NCBI GenBank assembly: GCA_016987375.1
Contig: PJRA01000524.1
Span: 1,017,249-1,048,842 of the forward strand
Reading direction: 5' to 3'
Source of the DNA: Brachionus koreanus
Lineage: Eukaryota; Rotifera; Eurotatoria; Ploima; Brachionidae
DNA length: 31,594 nt
How positions within the stretch are numbered: position 1 is the first letter of the stretch; the number at the start of each line of letters is the position of its first letter. Below the pieces are notes generated by a model that was not told the DNA's origin, searched no databases, and saw nothing but the letters and a program-made list of their open reading frames with translations. Both the position numbers and the translations under genes were made by a program. Shown here piece after piece: positions 1 to 10,179 of this stretch.

Positions 1-398
1 TAACTCAAATAAAAAAAAAAGGAAGAATAATAATCCAGTTTAAAAAACTGGACTAAAATCAAGTCTTTTTAAAACTGATATAAAAAAACTAGTTAAAAAT
101 AGTACTCGCCTTACACTAAACTAAAAATAAATATTATTTTTTGAAAATAAAGCGCTAAAATTTAATAAAAAATTTTAATTTTGAAATTGAATAAATATTT
201 GTCAATTAACTGTTCATTTGAATAACAACTATTTAATTTTAGTATTCTTTTTTGTTATAGATTCATAAGTCAATTTTTTTTGCTTCAAAAAAGCACAATT
301 TATAAAATCATTCATTAAAATTAAAGCGTTAAAAATTAACTAAAAACTTTCAAATTAAGTCTTGAATCAAAATTAAATAAGCTAAATAATAAGCAAAA
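1..398. other. AT-rich upstream stretch with no gene seen
   Basis: No convincing coding segment was seen. The stretch is very AT-rich and runs up to the ATG at 399, so it may hold the promoter and 5' UTR of the BAZ1-like gene. An upstream exon beyond the window edge cannot be excluded, and that matters because the gene lacks the N-terminal WAC domain expected of the family. Confidence 0.4.
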
Positions 399-3300
399 AT
401 GAATAAAAGTTTGAAAAGCATTGAAAATAATGAGGCTACAATCAAAGATTCCAAGCAGGTGAAATTATTTTCTATAATTGATAAAAATAAATAGCTCAAT
501 TGAAAAAATTAAAGAGACCAAAACAAGTGACCCTATTTGATATGAAATCAAAAGGAAAATTTTCAATTAATTCGGATAGTGAATTTTCGCCCAAGCTAGG
601 CCCAAAAAATGAAACACAAAAAATATCAAAAAATGATGAAGATGATGTTGTCATTTTGGATGAAAATGAGGAAAACTTTCAAAAAAAGAGTCCAACCAAA
701 AAGTTTTATTTAAATTTTATAAATTTTTTGAATTTTATTTTTCCATTAGAATCAAGAAAAAAAAAGATGATTTGAACAATTCAAAAATAAATAAATTTTT
801 TAAACAAACATCTGAAGAAGAAGTTCAAATCGAGGATGATTCAAATCGAACACAATTTAATGATTCTTTGGAAAACTCCAAATTGGATGCATCAAGTCTA
901 ATAAATGAAAAAAAACGTAATAGCTTCAAATCAATTGTTGAAAAAAACGGCACTTTGGCTTTGAAAGAAAATAATGGTTCAAGTTTAGAAAATCGCATGT
1001 TCGGAGAGGTTGCCACTGTAATCGAATTATACAATTTATTGACAAATATATTTATTAAAAATTCTAAAAATCATAAAAAATCAAAAAAAAAAGATTTAGA
1101 GTTTATGAAAATTGATTTGAATCAATTTGTTTCAGTGTTTGACTGCAATTCAGCAGACGGAAAGTCCTATTTTATAAAAATTGTTCAAAATATTCTTAAA
1201 CTTTACATTTTTTATGAAAAATTATTTGGTGTAAGACAAAAATGTTTTAAATTTTTTTCTAAATTTGAAATTTTATCCCAAGTATCGCTTTCCTTTCAAT
1301 CACTTTTTCAATGATTTGAGTTTGGAACCATGCTTTCTACAAGAATTGGTCAGATATGTTTTAAACATTGTCTCGCCTCAAATAGACTACCGCGAAACAA
1401 ATTCTGAGCTAGATCTGCTATACACCCAAGACAAACTAGTAATCATCAAAGAATAAAATTTTTTCTTTTTTTTTAAACTTTCATATTTGTTCTAGTTGAA
1501 ATGCTTTCCGCTGTTCCAAAAGCTGGCAACTAATTACAGCGAGGAGCCTTTTGGCGACTTTAGTTTAAACTCTAAATTGGATTTATTGAGATTTTTGTGT
1601 GAAAATCTACTGCTAACGAAATCGTTTGAAAATTTCAAAAATTACCTTGAAGAAGAAATTGAGAAAAATAAAATTAGACTTAAACAATATAAAAAAGAAA
1701 TAAATGATTTATTTGTGAAAAAAAACGGTGATAGTATTCAAAAAATGTCTGATCCGATCGGAATGGCCAGAAGAATTCAGTAAATTAAAAAATAAATTCG
1801 ATTTTTTTTTTTATTCAAAATAAAATAGATTGAGACCGGGTGTTAAAGGAAAACTGTCAAAATATGATAGACTAAACACTAGAATTAAAGTAGAGAAAAA
1901 AAAATTTTTTATTTATAAATTTTATTTTACAAAAATTTAAAGAATCAAATTGAATTAAATGAAAAAATGTATCGTCTAAAGCCGGTTGGGACGGTTTTCA
2001 ATGATGCTTATATTTGGAATTTTTCTTTTGTAAATGGACTGGTTGTTGAATTTAGAAACGATGATAAAAGCGAGTAAGCTTTTAAAATGAAAATCATACA
2101 ATTAAATTGTTTCAATTTTTTTTCTAAAAAGATGGTTTATTTTGGACACGGTCAAAGCAATACAAGCCGTGATTGTTTTTTTGAAAAATAATCCAAAGCT
2201 TTGCTCAGAATTGAAGAAAATAAGAGATAATTTGAAAAAAAAAAACAAAAGTGATGATGAGGATGAAAAATCAGAGGAAAGTGAGGCTGACGAGGAAAAA
2301 GAAGAAAAAAAATATTCGCTCAGGAATGCAGACAGTTCTTCTTTGGCCGCAAAAGCTGAATTGAGTGAAGCGGAAGATTCGGAAGACGAAGAGCTAGACT
2401 TTTATCTGAAAACTTTAGATCCTAAAATTCGCATTTCATTTTTGAAAAAATTGGCATCAGTGAGCTCAAAATTTGAATGGATTCAGTTTGATGGTATTTC
2501 ATATTCAATTGATATGCTTTGGAAAGTTGTTTATTTTTTTTAATTTTATTCACAAATAAAAATTCATAATATTTTTAAAGTATTTAATGAAGCAAATTGG
2601 CAAAGCCCATTACTATGGTATAACTAACGGAGTTGTTTATGATCAGATCATTAGTTTACTTAGAAGCTATTCAATCGAAAGCGATTTTGAAGAAAAATTT
2701 AATATAATTGTAGTCAAATTAAAATTTTTTTCTATTCAAAAAATTTAATTTTTTATTTTTTAGAAAAAAGTTTTGATCGAATTCGGAGAAGTTATCGGAT
2801 ACTATCATTTAAAATATCTTTTACTCAAAAGTGGAAGTAAAACTTTATTTAATTTGATTAAATTGAGTTCATGTTTGTTTTATTTTAAAAAAGAAATGTT
2901 GCCTAATGGAAAAAGAATCTATGAAGAACTTAAAGATTTTATATGTGGCTGTCAAAGTCTCTCTGCTCTCTATCTAATGACTTATTTCTTTATGAGCTCT
3001 GTCAAATGGACAAATTTTAGACCAATGAAAGTAAAAAAATGAAAAATTTCATTTAATTTTTTTGAAAATTTTCATTTAATTTTTTTCAAGCCGTGTAGTA
3101 TTTGTAAAGAAAATTATGATGAAAATGACTACCGAGAATTTGTTGATGAAAAAATTTTCAGCCAAGTCGATTGTTTTAACATTGGTTTTTACACATGCAT
3201 GAAATGCCATATGCCTACACATAAAAAGTGTGATTCAATGAGAGATGCTAATCAAAACTTTGTATGCAAAGATTGTTTGGAGAAAGTAAAAATTTTATTT

Positions 3301-3693
3301 TTATAATTATTTGGCAATAAGCTTTGATGTTTGATTAAAAAAGGCTAAAGTTTTCGATTATTTAGGAAATGAAGAGCATGAGCATGAGCATGAAAATGAA
3401 TCTTCTAATTTTGAAAAAATAGTCAAAGGCGGGAAAATACTTAGGAATAAAAAAAAGTAGAATTTAATTTTCAAATAAATTTAAAAATTTAATATTATTT
3501 TTATTTAAGAGTAAACTATAATCCTGATGCCAAAATTTCACATGATAATGAATCAAGAGACTGTGCAGACTTATCGTCCAATTCTAATTCATCCTTGTTT
3601 GAGAAGTATTCTAGAAAAGTAATAAATAGTGTGCCACAACGGTCGAGTAGTCGTTTAAAAAATTCAAATCCAATTAACTACTCGGATTACTAA
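399..3693 (+). CDS. BAZ1/ACF1-like chromatin remodeler subunit (DDT-WHIM-PHD, no bromodomain)
   Basis: Accessory subunit of ISWI-type nucleosome remodelers, acting in the nucleus. Thirteen exons: 399-458, 515-702, 750-1230, 1283-1438, 1496-1779, 1829-1889, 1943-2073, 2132-2525, 2581-2709, 2764-3030, 3091-3285, 3344-3456, 3510-3693. All junctions keep frame and give about 880 residues; introns are 47-60 bp. Seen in order: a KQVTLFDM motif (about residue 25); DDT domain (about 166-236, begins FGEVATVIELYNLL); WHIM1 (about 316-360, SKLDLLRFLCENLL); WHIM2 (about 418-490, YRLKPVGTVF, then GLVVEF and WFILDT); an acidic stretch; SLSALYL...VKW just before a PHD finger (718-782; ligands CSIC, CMKC, H, C, CKDC). 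The SLS...W-plus-PHD pairing is what BAZ1/BAZ2 proteins have. The tail is Ser/Arg/Asn-rich and ends with no bromodomain; no WAC domain is seen. BAZ1B-like is an alternative subfamily call. The first exon is the least certain part. Confidence 0.85.
3031..3090 (+). repeat. Intron made of a short tandem duplication
   Basis: This 60-bp intron of the BAZ1-like gene consists largely of two copies of a unit reading GAAAATTTTCATTTAATTTT with small differences. It shows how these tiny introns can arise or change length by local duplication. Confidence 0.6.
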
Positions 3694-4044
3694 ATAACAT
3701 GGAAAAAAAAAAACTAAAATTTTAATTTTTTTAAAATTTCTTGTAGATAAATTTCAAAGAATAAAATTCTGACCTCTTTTTTTTAACTAAAATATTGTGA
3801 AATTTTGTTTTATTCAATAATATGATAAAAAGCATAATTAAACAGAAAAAAAATTCAGAATTTATAAGAATTTTGTAGGATTAACCAAATACCGAAAATG
3901 AATGATTATTCACAGCCATTTTATATTGCTTAATGAATATTTCAGTTTTTTTTTAATTTATCAAAAAAAAAAACAAAAGTAAGCAAATCATCTAATGTAA
4001 ATCACCGTGATCCAAAGGGCGAATCATATTTTTTTTTCAAACCT
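3694..4044. other. AT-rich downstream region, nothing identified
   Basis: Follows the stop codon of the BAZ1-like gene. No long frame, RNA gene or bromodomain-coding segment was found. It probably includes the 3' UTR. Confidence 0.4.
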
Positions 4045-4215
4045 CGGTAAAATGGCCATCATTTAATGGACTGACAAAAAGAACTTTATTTTACTGACTT
4101 AAAAGGCTAAACTGCATGACAAAAATGCATCATATGACAAATAAACTAATTTGATAACAAAATAATTATTTTAGGAGCTATTAACGACAGTCGCTTTTAT
4201 GACAGTCTATGAATG
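4045..4215 (+). repeat. Solitary arm of a TGACAAA-repeat element
   Basis: The sequence GGACTGACAAA is followed by spaced ACTGACTTAAAAG, ATGACAAA and TGACAAATAAA. It aligns by eye to the left arm at 30424-30550, starting from the shared CATCATTTA(A/G)TGGACTGAC. No opposite arm is visible nearby, so this is taken as a truncated copy. Confidence 0.55.
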
Positions 4216-4560
4216 CTTTACTCACATTGAAAAATGAATGATTTATAAAACAAAACATCATTTTATAATACCTAAGTCTCCGTGGCAATGGATACTGACC
4301 AGTTTAATAGGCCAAGTTCAATGGATAATATGTGTTTGGCCGAGTTTGTTCCAAATCCGTTCAAAATGCCACACCGACCGTTCCGAAAACCACCCTGACG
4401 GTTTTGAATGCAACACAGACCGTTCCAAATCTTACATCCACAATAACCGATGAATTTGAACTCTCATCAGTAAATCTTTCATCAGTTGTTTCACTTTGCA
4501 ATCCTTTTGCATTTTCAGTTTTACTTGTTATTCCCTTAAATGGTTAATTTTAGATTTAAT
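4216..4560 (+). pseudogene. Decayed coding fragment, possibly a Helitron/PIF1-type helicase piece
   Basis: A short frame at about 4289-4393 reads RPSSMDNMCLAEFVPNPF before it stops. The RP...M..CLAEF pattern recalls Helitron-type helicases, but the match is short. In another frame a degenerate 30-nt repeat at about 4365-4425 gives NATPTVP then NATQTVP. No complete gene can be drawn. Confidence 0.25.
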
Positions 4561-5160
4561 CAAAAAATAAAATAAATGAATTTAAATCTTTAAGCAGATG
4601 AATTAGATTTTGTTTTGAATTATTTAATCGATTGATACTCTCATTTGACATATTTTTATTTTAAATAATTTTGTCAAATTTTATTGATAAATCTCTTGAT
4701 TCCTTTTAATAGAATTAAAAGTTTTTAATTCTCTTTCTGCAAGATTTACTTTGTTTTTCATTTCAAAAAATTTTTCGTTAAAAAAATTGAAGTTTCTGTC
4801 TAAATTTTCTATTTTTTTGCTTTGGTCGAGGCAGTTGTATCGATCAACGACAAGCCATCGAATGTTTTAAAAATGGAATCAGAGCATGAATATTTTCAAT
4901 CGGTGTTACATCAATTGATGATCTGATTTTTGCACTTTCCGACTGAAATAATGCAAATTCTTTTTCATGTATTGTTTCAGCTTCCATTTGCAGTGATATA
5001 CTATCGTCAAGAGCACTTAGAAACTAGAAAGTTCAAGTTCGCGGAAAATTGCACCAGGAATGGTATTGAAAATTTTTTTTGACTTAAATTCCGCTAAAAG
5101 TTGATATTTTTTCAACCAATCATTAAGTTAAATTTGACTGGCTGCCCCAGCTCCATCTTT
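4561..5160 (-). pseudogene. Relic of a helical coding segment of unknown origin
   Basis: On the minus strand about 55 codons at 4859-5025 stay open and read LSALDDSISLQMEAETIHEK at the start, then a Glu/Ser-rich helical stretch ending near LIPFLKHSM. Stops close the frame on both sides. No family was recognised. It could be a remnant of a transposon protein or of a displaced exon. The rest of this stretch shows nothing. Confidence 0.25.
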
Positions 5161-5335
5161 AAAATATTTTTTTTCAATTTATCAAAAATATTTAAGACTA
5201 AAATATATACCTAACTAAATTTTTAATTTTCTTCAATATCATTTAATGGAACATGACGTAGAGTCCCAAGATAGCTTTCGATGGATTTGCAAGGTTTTTG
5301 AATATTTGATTGTTTTTTAAATACAAACATTTCGA

Positions 5336-5560
5336 TGCATTAGTAGTAGTAATATAGTATATACTGCGACCCTGTTGGGTTAAGCTTTATCGAAGCTATG
5401 GCGGTAAATAAGACTTTTTCTTTAGCCATTTGTTAATTTTGAAGTTATAAACTAATATTGAATTGATGATGTACTAAGGAAGACTATTCCAAACATTAAC
5501 TATTCGGTTTGTCAAGAAATGATATCGTTGCATACAATTTTTCGCATATATGTTTCATAA
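5336..5560 (-). mobile_element. 3' end of a Jockey/CR1-type LINE
   Basis: The minus strand encodes RYHFLTNRIVNVWNSLP, the characteristic C-terminal end of many non-LTR reverse transcriptases. One in-frame stop follows, then YNFKINKW. Downstream on the minus strand is a GC-richer 3' UTR ending in a short (TAC)n tail at about 5338-5350, as expected of a microsatellite-like LINE tail. Upstream ORF sequence is missing, so this is a 5'-truncated dead copy. Confidence 0.6.
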
Positions 5561-5639
5561 ATCTTCATAATTCTCATAATTCTAACCAATTTTCTTAAAG
5601 AGACGAATATACAAAGGTTAAAAAAAAACATTAAATGCT

Positions 5640-5935
5640 AAAATAAAAAATAATTTAAAGATAAAAACTGCGGCACAGTCTCCTGACTTTGACCCTAAGG
5701 AAATTATATGGCATGAGTTAAAAGCATTTGTCATAAAAAGACAATTTAAATCTCTAAAAGAGCTAAAGAAAACAATAAGAGTTTTTGAAAGAAATCTGAA
5801 TCAGGGAAAATGCAAAAAATATATATGCACATAAAAAAAGTTTTAAAAAAATGTTGAAGGAAAAAAAGGAGAATGGGCTGAACACTAAAATTTATTTAAA
5901 AGGAATTAATTTAATAAAATATACATAAAATAAAA
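5640..5935 (+). pseudogene. Tc1-like transposase, C-terminal fragment
   Basis: The frame at 5667-5834 reads TAAQSPDFDPKEIIWHELK followed by SLKELKKTI and KCKKYI. This matches the end of the DDE domain of Tc1 transposases, where SPDxNPIExxW carries the third catalytic acid (E here, in PKE). The first two catalytic residues and the DNA-binding domain are absent. A later frame gives MLKEKKENG, in keeping with the usual lysine-rich end. It is a 5'-truncated fossil. Confidence 0.65.
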
Positions 5936-6409
5936 ATAATTTTCAAACTTTAATCAGATGTTAAATTTTCATTTCGAAGAAAAATCAAATGACATAAAAA
6001 TATATACAACTTATTGAAATATTCGAACGGGGGTGATGGGATCTGGAAGGGTCTGTCTGAATTTTTTTATTATGTTCTAAATAAAACTAATGTAGTAATT
6101 ATTTTAGATATAAACAATGATTAAATTAAATATGGAATTAAGCCTAACCTACTATAATTTTTTTTATTTATTAAATGATCTGCTTAAGATAGATTTTTAT
6201 ATATAATTGTGTCTTATTTTAATATATCTTTCTACTAAATCTTTTCTCTTAGATATAAACTCATCTAGTTAAATTAATAATTGTAAAAAAGACTTTAATT
6301 TGGTTATAATTTTTTTTTTTTATTTTATATCATACTTCAATTTGTCCATGGGACTTAAACTTTAAATAAATAAATGAATTAAAATTTTATATTATATTAT
6401 TTCAGAAAG
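5936..6409. other. AT-rich spacer, nothing identified
   Basis: No coding, RNA or repeat structure was recognised. A short GC-richer patch at about 6025-6055 stands out, but no function could be assigned. Confidence 0.4.
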
Positions 6410-6421
6410 AAATAAAAAATT

Positions 6422-6503
6422 CGCTGCGAACAGGATTTGAACCTGTGCGGGAATAACCCAACAGATTTCAAGTCTGTCGCCTTAACCACTCGGCCATCGC
6501 AGC
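6422..6503 (-). tRNA. tRNA-Ser(UGA)
   Basis: An 82-nt tRNA on the minus strand. The seven-pair acceptor stem is GCTGCGA/TCGCAGC with discriminator G. The D arm holds GGCCGAGTGGTTAAGGC, the anticodon loop CTTGAAA (anticodon TGA) sits in an ACAGA/TCTGT stem, a long variable arm follows as serine tRNAs have, and the T arm contains GGTTCAAATCC. No intron. A run of six T on the minus strand (6414-6419) is the likely Pol III terminator. It is identical to the copy at 6618-6699. Confidence 0.95.
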
Positions 6504-6617
6504 TCATATTTGTTGATTATTGAATTTTTTGTAAAAAGTAGATCAATTGATACTATTAAGTGATTTCATTACCTGTCTCTTAAAGTAAAATAAAATAAAT
6601 TGAAATTAAATTGATGA

Positions 6618-6699
6618 GCTGCGATGGCCGAGTGGTTAAGGCGACAGACTTGAAATCTGTTGGGTTATTCCCGCACAGGTTCAAATCCTGTTCGCAGCG
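6618..6699 (+). tRNA. tRNA-Ser(UGA)
   Basis: This is the second copy, identical base for base to the minus-strand tRNA at 6422-6503 and transcribed away from it. It decodes UCA. The A box (TGGCCGAGTGG) and B box (GGTTCAAATCC) are intact and a T6 terminator lies at 6702-6707. Confidence 0.95.
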
Positions 6700-6711
6700 A
6701 ATTTTTTATTT

Positions 6712-8014
6712 GTCTATTTAAATTTTTAACTAATATTCAGAAGCTTGGCTATTACCTTTCGTTTTCGTTGTTCATATAAGCATTCAAATTTACCCAAATC
6801 AAACTTTACTGAAAATATAGAATCACAAGACTTGTCTTTGGGTATGGAAATAACCATTACAACGATTTAAATTAACCTTTTTAATATTTATGAGTCACAA
6901 ACTATAAGTCATAAATATTTATGACCGATTTATTCACAATTTATTTTGATTTAACTTCTTTATTATTAATGACTTAATTAAAGTAGAATTAATGAGTATA
7001 AATAAGAATTGTGATTATTTAACGAGAGCTTTTTCAACTTTTTGTTTTGTTATACTTTTTTTGCTTTGTTCTACATTTACATGTACAATGTAAAATCTGG
7101 AAAGAGAACTGTTTAATGTTGTTCTATTATTGCTAGTAGTATGTGTCTGTTTTTGACTCGTAATTTAGTCTAATGGTTTGTTAGATTGAGGACGGCTTTA
7201 AATAAATTAAAAATATTTAAAGTTTTTTTATTAATTTTTGAAGAAAACAACAAGGAACGAAAAAAACTAGTCGACTAGTTAACCAACTAGTAAAACCTGT
7301 TGAATATCTTAATGCCAGTTTTGAAAGTAATAATTTAAAATCAAGTTCTCAATCAGAAAATAAAATTATTTTATTCTTTAAAATTCTAAGTAATAAGGTT
7401 CTGATTTTAATTGTGTAAATAATGATTTTTCAAATGAAAAAGACTAAACTTGTTTTATTGGTGTCTTATGATCTTTAACTGCAGTTAAATTTACTCACAC
7501 CAGCAGCAAAAATAATTCTAATAAGATAGAATTAAAAATGTATTTTTACGCCAAGATAAAGAAACACTAAAGCTTCTTTACATTGGACTTATTAGAATTC
7601 GCATTCAATTTGTCATTAGTACCTCTTAAACTAAAGGAAACATTGATATTCTTGAAGAAAAATAAACTTTGAACTTATAAGATCCAAGATTAAGCGTATG
7701 TTTAATTGTTTATTTAGTGAATGGAATGACTTTTCTGTACAGTCAAGATAAGCATGAAACTTATGATAAACATTTTAAACACTTTAATCAAAATTTTATA
7801 AGTTTATTTTTTAAATAAAAAAATTAAAATTAAGATTTTTTGTTAAATTTAAAAAAAAATAAATAATCAATTAGCTAGTTTTGTTGTTTATAAATGAGAT
7901 ATTTTCACAATTTAGAAATCATTGAATAAATAATTTTAAAAAATAATTTTTCAAATTAATAAATAAATAAATAATAATATGGAATTGTGGCTTATTTTGC
8001 TGGTAAAAAAAAAA
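6712..8014. other. AT-rich spacer without recognisable genes
   Basis: No supported coding segment on either strand. The only distinct structure is a perfect 16-bp palindrome, AACTAGTCGACTAGTT, near 7266. The part just before 8015 is likely the 3' UTR of the minus-strand gene there. Confidence 0.4.
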
Positions 8015-9091
8015 TTATTTTCTTGAAGCTGGAAAATAGACATTTCCTCTTGCTATTATTCCCCCACTAACATATTTCAAATCGGGTCGTTTTTGCTGCA
8101 AACCATTATCTATTTTTTCCTCAACATTTTCTCGAACAGGCGCTTCTGGCTCTTTTGTGCTATTTAGCGAGCTAATGCTATTTGAACTGTTATATGTACG
8201 ACGAATTCTTCTTTTGACACAAGGTCGTGTATAGTAGCGCACATTAGGCTGCTTTATTGGCACAAAATCTTGATCCAACTTTGAAGATGAATGACTTGGC
8301 GAAGACAAAGCAGATGAAGAGGCAAGTGTGTTCGATCCTTGAGCCATTGAAGAAGTTCCAGATGAAACACTCACATCTTTTGTATTTTCAGTTACAATTG
8401 TGCTAGTGTCCACTTTGGACAAGTGTCTAAGTCGTGCTCGCGGAATTCCATAGTGAAAAAAAGTGGAAAACTTAAGACTTGAATCGTCTTTGGACCATTT
8501 GGCGATCAAATATAAAATCAGTATTTCTTTTAAGCGACTTTGCATATCGTTCAAGGCAAAAAAATTTTCCAGGTGACTTTCTGTTTTTTTGTTCTTGTGC
8601 CAAAAGTGTTTTTTCTCTTTTTTCTCATGTGAAAAAGTTATGTCAAATACGTCCGGATTCTCGATTAAAGTAGTATTCATTTTGGTTCTGTACTCGGTCC
8701 AAGTGTGTATGGCTTCGTGTGCTTCACATTGCTTTAAATGCAAAAATTTTCCATTCTCTTTGAAAATAAGATGGTCTAAATTTAAATGTTGGCTGCTCAA
8801 AAATGGCTGAATGAACTGTTTTAGTTCGTCAAAATTAGATTTGTGCCAGTCTATGGTGCCCAAAAGACGAAATGCCAAGTTTTCGGCAAATGATATTTTG
8901 TTTGTTGATGCAGACTGACTCACTTGTAGCAAGCGATTTAGAAAACCTTTGAATTTATTCAACTCAGCATTTGCCTCACTGAGAAAATTTTCATTTTGTG
9001 GAACTTCATATTTGGACAAAATTCTCATTTCTGAACTAGGATCATCTGAGTTCAAATTTGGCACACTCAAGCACTGACCTTTTCGATTCAT
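8015..9091 (-). CDS. Orphan protein with Ser-rich and basic C-terminal half
   Basis: A single-exon frame of 358 codons, starting at the first ATG (9091-9089) and ending at TAA. The codon pattern is richer in GC than the flanks and the long open frame in AT-rich DNA argues it is real. No family was recognised. Residues about 36-200 look helical and globular, with repeated Leu/Phe positions and a lysine/histidine cluster at 156-169. Residues 241-271 are Ser-rich low complexity, 291-299 hold a basic CVKRRIRRT motif, and the end is disordered. No signal peptide or membrane segment. Nuclear or adaptor function would be only a guess. It is unusual here for lacking introns. Confidence 0.7.
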   Translation of the reverse strand: MNRKGQCLSVPNLNSDDPSSEMRILSKYEVPQNENFLSEANAELNKFKGFLNRLLQVSQSASTNKISFAENLAFRLLGTIDWHKSNFDELKQFIQPFLSSQHLNLDHLIFKENGKFLHLKQCEAHEAIHTWTEYRTKMNTTLIENPDVFDITFSHEKKEKKHFWHKNKKTESHLENFFALNDMQSRLKEILILYLIAKWSKDDSSLKFSTFFHYGIPRARLRHLSKVDTSTIVTENTKDVSVSSGTSSMAQGSNTLASSSALSSPSHSSSKLDQDFVPIKQPNVRYYTRPCVKRRIRRTYNSSNSISSLNSTKEPEAPVRENVEEKIDNGLQQKRPDLKYVSGGIIARGNVYFPASRK

Positions 9092-9666
9092 TTTTTAAAA
9101 TATTTTTAAATTGAGTTTAGTAATTTTTGACTAGTGATGATTTTTACATACAAAAGAAAATTTCTAATTCAAATAGACTCGACAATAAATTTGAAATGCA
9201 TTTTTTTTTCCAATTTTAATCTGCACAAAAAATCTAGATAGTTTCCTATATTCTTCTTGCAAAGTTTGTCTAATAAGTTGAAAAAAAAGTTGAATTCTTT
9301 TTGAATTTGAATTTTTCAAGAAAACTAATATCTATCAGCTTAAATTTATTTTGACTATATATTTAATCAATTAATTAAATTAAATGCAAAATATTTTTAA
9401 TTTTAAAAAAATTTATTTTCAAATTTTTATTTAAATAAAATGATTGTTTTATTACTACTGAAAAATTGTTCATATTTTCTAAAAACTTGCATTTCTTTTA
9501 AAAACTTAGAATAACCAAAATTTTGTTAGAATAATCACAAAAATAAAAAATAACTTGTTTAATTATTTGACACCAATTTGATTAAAATGACGATAAAAAT
9601 AAATTAAATTTTTTTAGTTTCTTATTAGTTACTATATTAGTAGTAATAGTTGAAGTTTTAGTAAAT
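9092..9666. other. AT-rich region upstream of the first receptor gene; in-frame hydrophobic leader at its end
   Basis: Mostly featureless. From 9586 a frame stays open to 9669 and encodes a hydrophobic run (FLLVTILVVIVEVLV at 9619-9663). A T-rich acceptor-like AG lies at 9616-9617. If the inverted-repeat element that follows is removed leaving one TA, this frame joins the receptor ATG in phase. No in-frame ATG was found, so the true start would need an upstream exon. Confidence 0.35.
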
Positions 9667-10179
9667 CATAATAAAATAATTTTGATAATTTTTTTTTCAA
9701 AATTCGATTAATTCAAAAAACTAGTTTTTTCTATTTGAGATTTTTTTATGTAACATTTTGTCCCTAAATTCGTAAAATTGTTGAATTGTTTGAACAATTC
9801 AATCAGTTCAAAAAAGAGGCAAAGGACGGCCACGTAAAGCTGATTCAAATAGTAAATAACAAACAAATTTTATTGATAAATTGATTGTTTATATATTTTT
9901 CATCCTTTTTTCACACTTTATCTTTTTTTTTCTACTAATAAAAAATATATTTGCTACTCCAATAATTATTTTCCTTAATAAAATTTGCAAAAAATTTCAT
10001 TTTTAAATTCGAGTAATCCAAAAACTTTAATGAAATTATTAGTTTACTAAAGCTAATATATCAACAATTTTACGAATTTAGGGACAAAATGTTACATAAA
10101 AAAATCTCAAATAGAAAAAACTAGTTTTTTGAATTAATCGAATTTTGAAAAAAAAAATTATCAAAATTATTTTATTATG
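9667..10179. mobile_element. Non-autonomous inverted-repeat transposon abutting a start codon
   Basis: Arms 9667-9784 and 10061-10179 are reverse complements over about 118 nt with essentially one length difference in a T-run. The interior is about 276 bp. Both arm ends carry a TA dinucleotide (9669-9670; 10176-10177), in line with Tc1/mariner-type insertion at TA. Inside, at about 9814-9853, the plus strand encodes KKRGKGRPRKADSN, an AT-hook-like basic piece that may be a transposase relic. The right arm ends exactly on the ATG of the receptor gene. Confidence 0.75.

Larger units (their letters stand above)
6410..6711. repeat. Near-perfect palindrome formed by the two tRNA genes
   Basis: Arms of about 97 nt (6410-6506 and 6615-6711) are exact reverse complements, separated by about 108 nt. 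Homology continues a few bases past both ends of each tRNA, including the terminator T-runs, so the duplicated unit was slightly larger than the gene. Confidence 0.85.
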
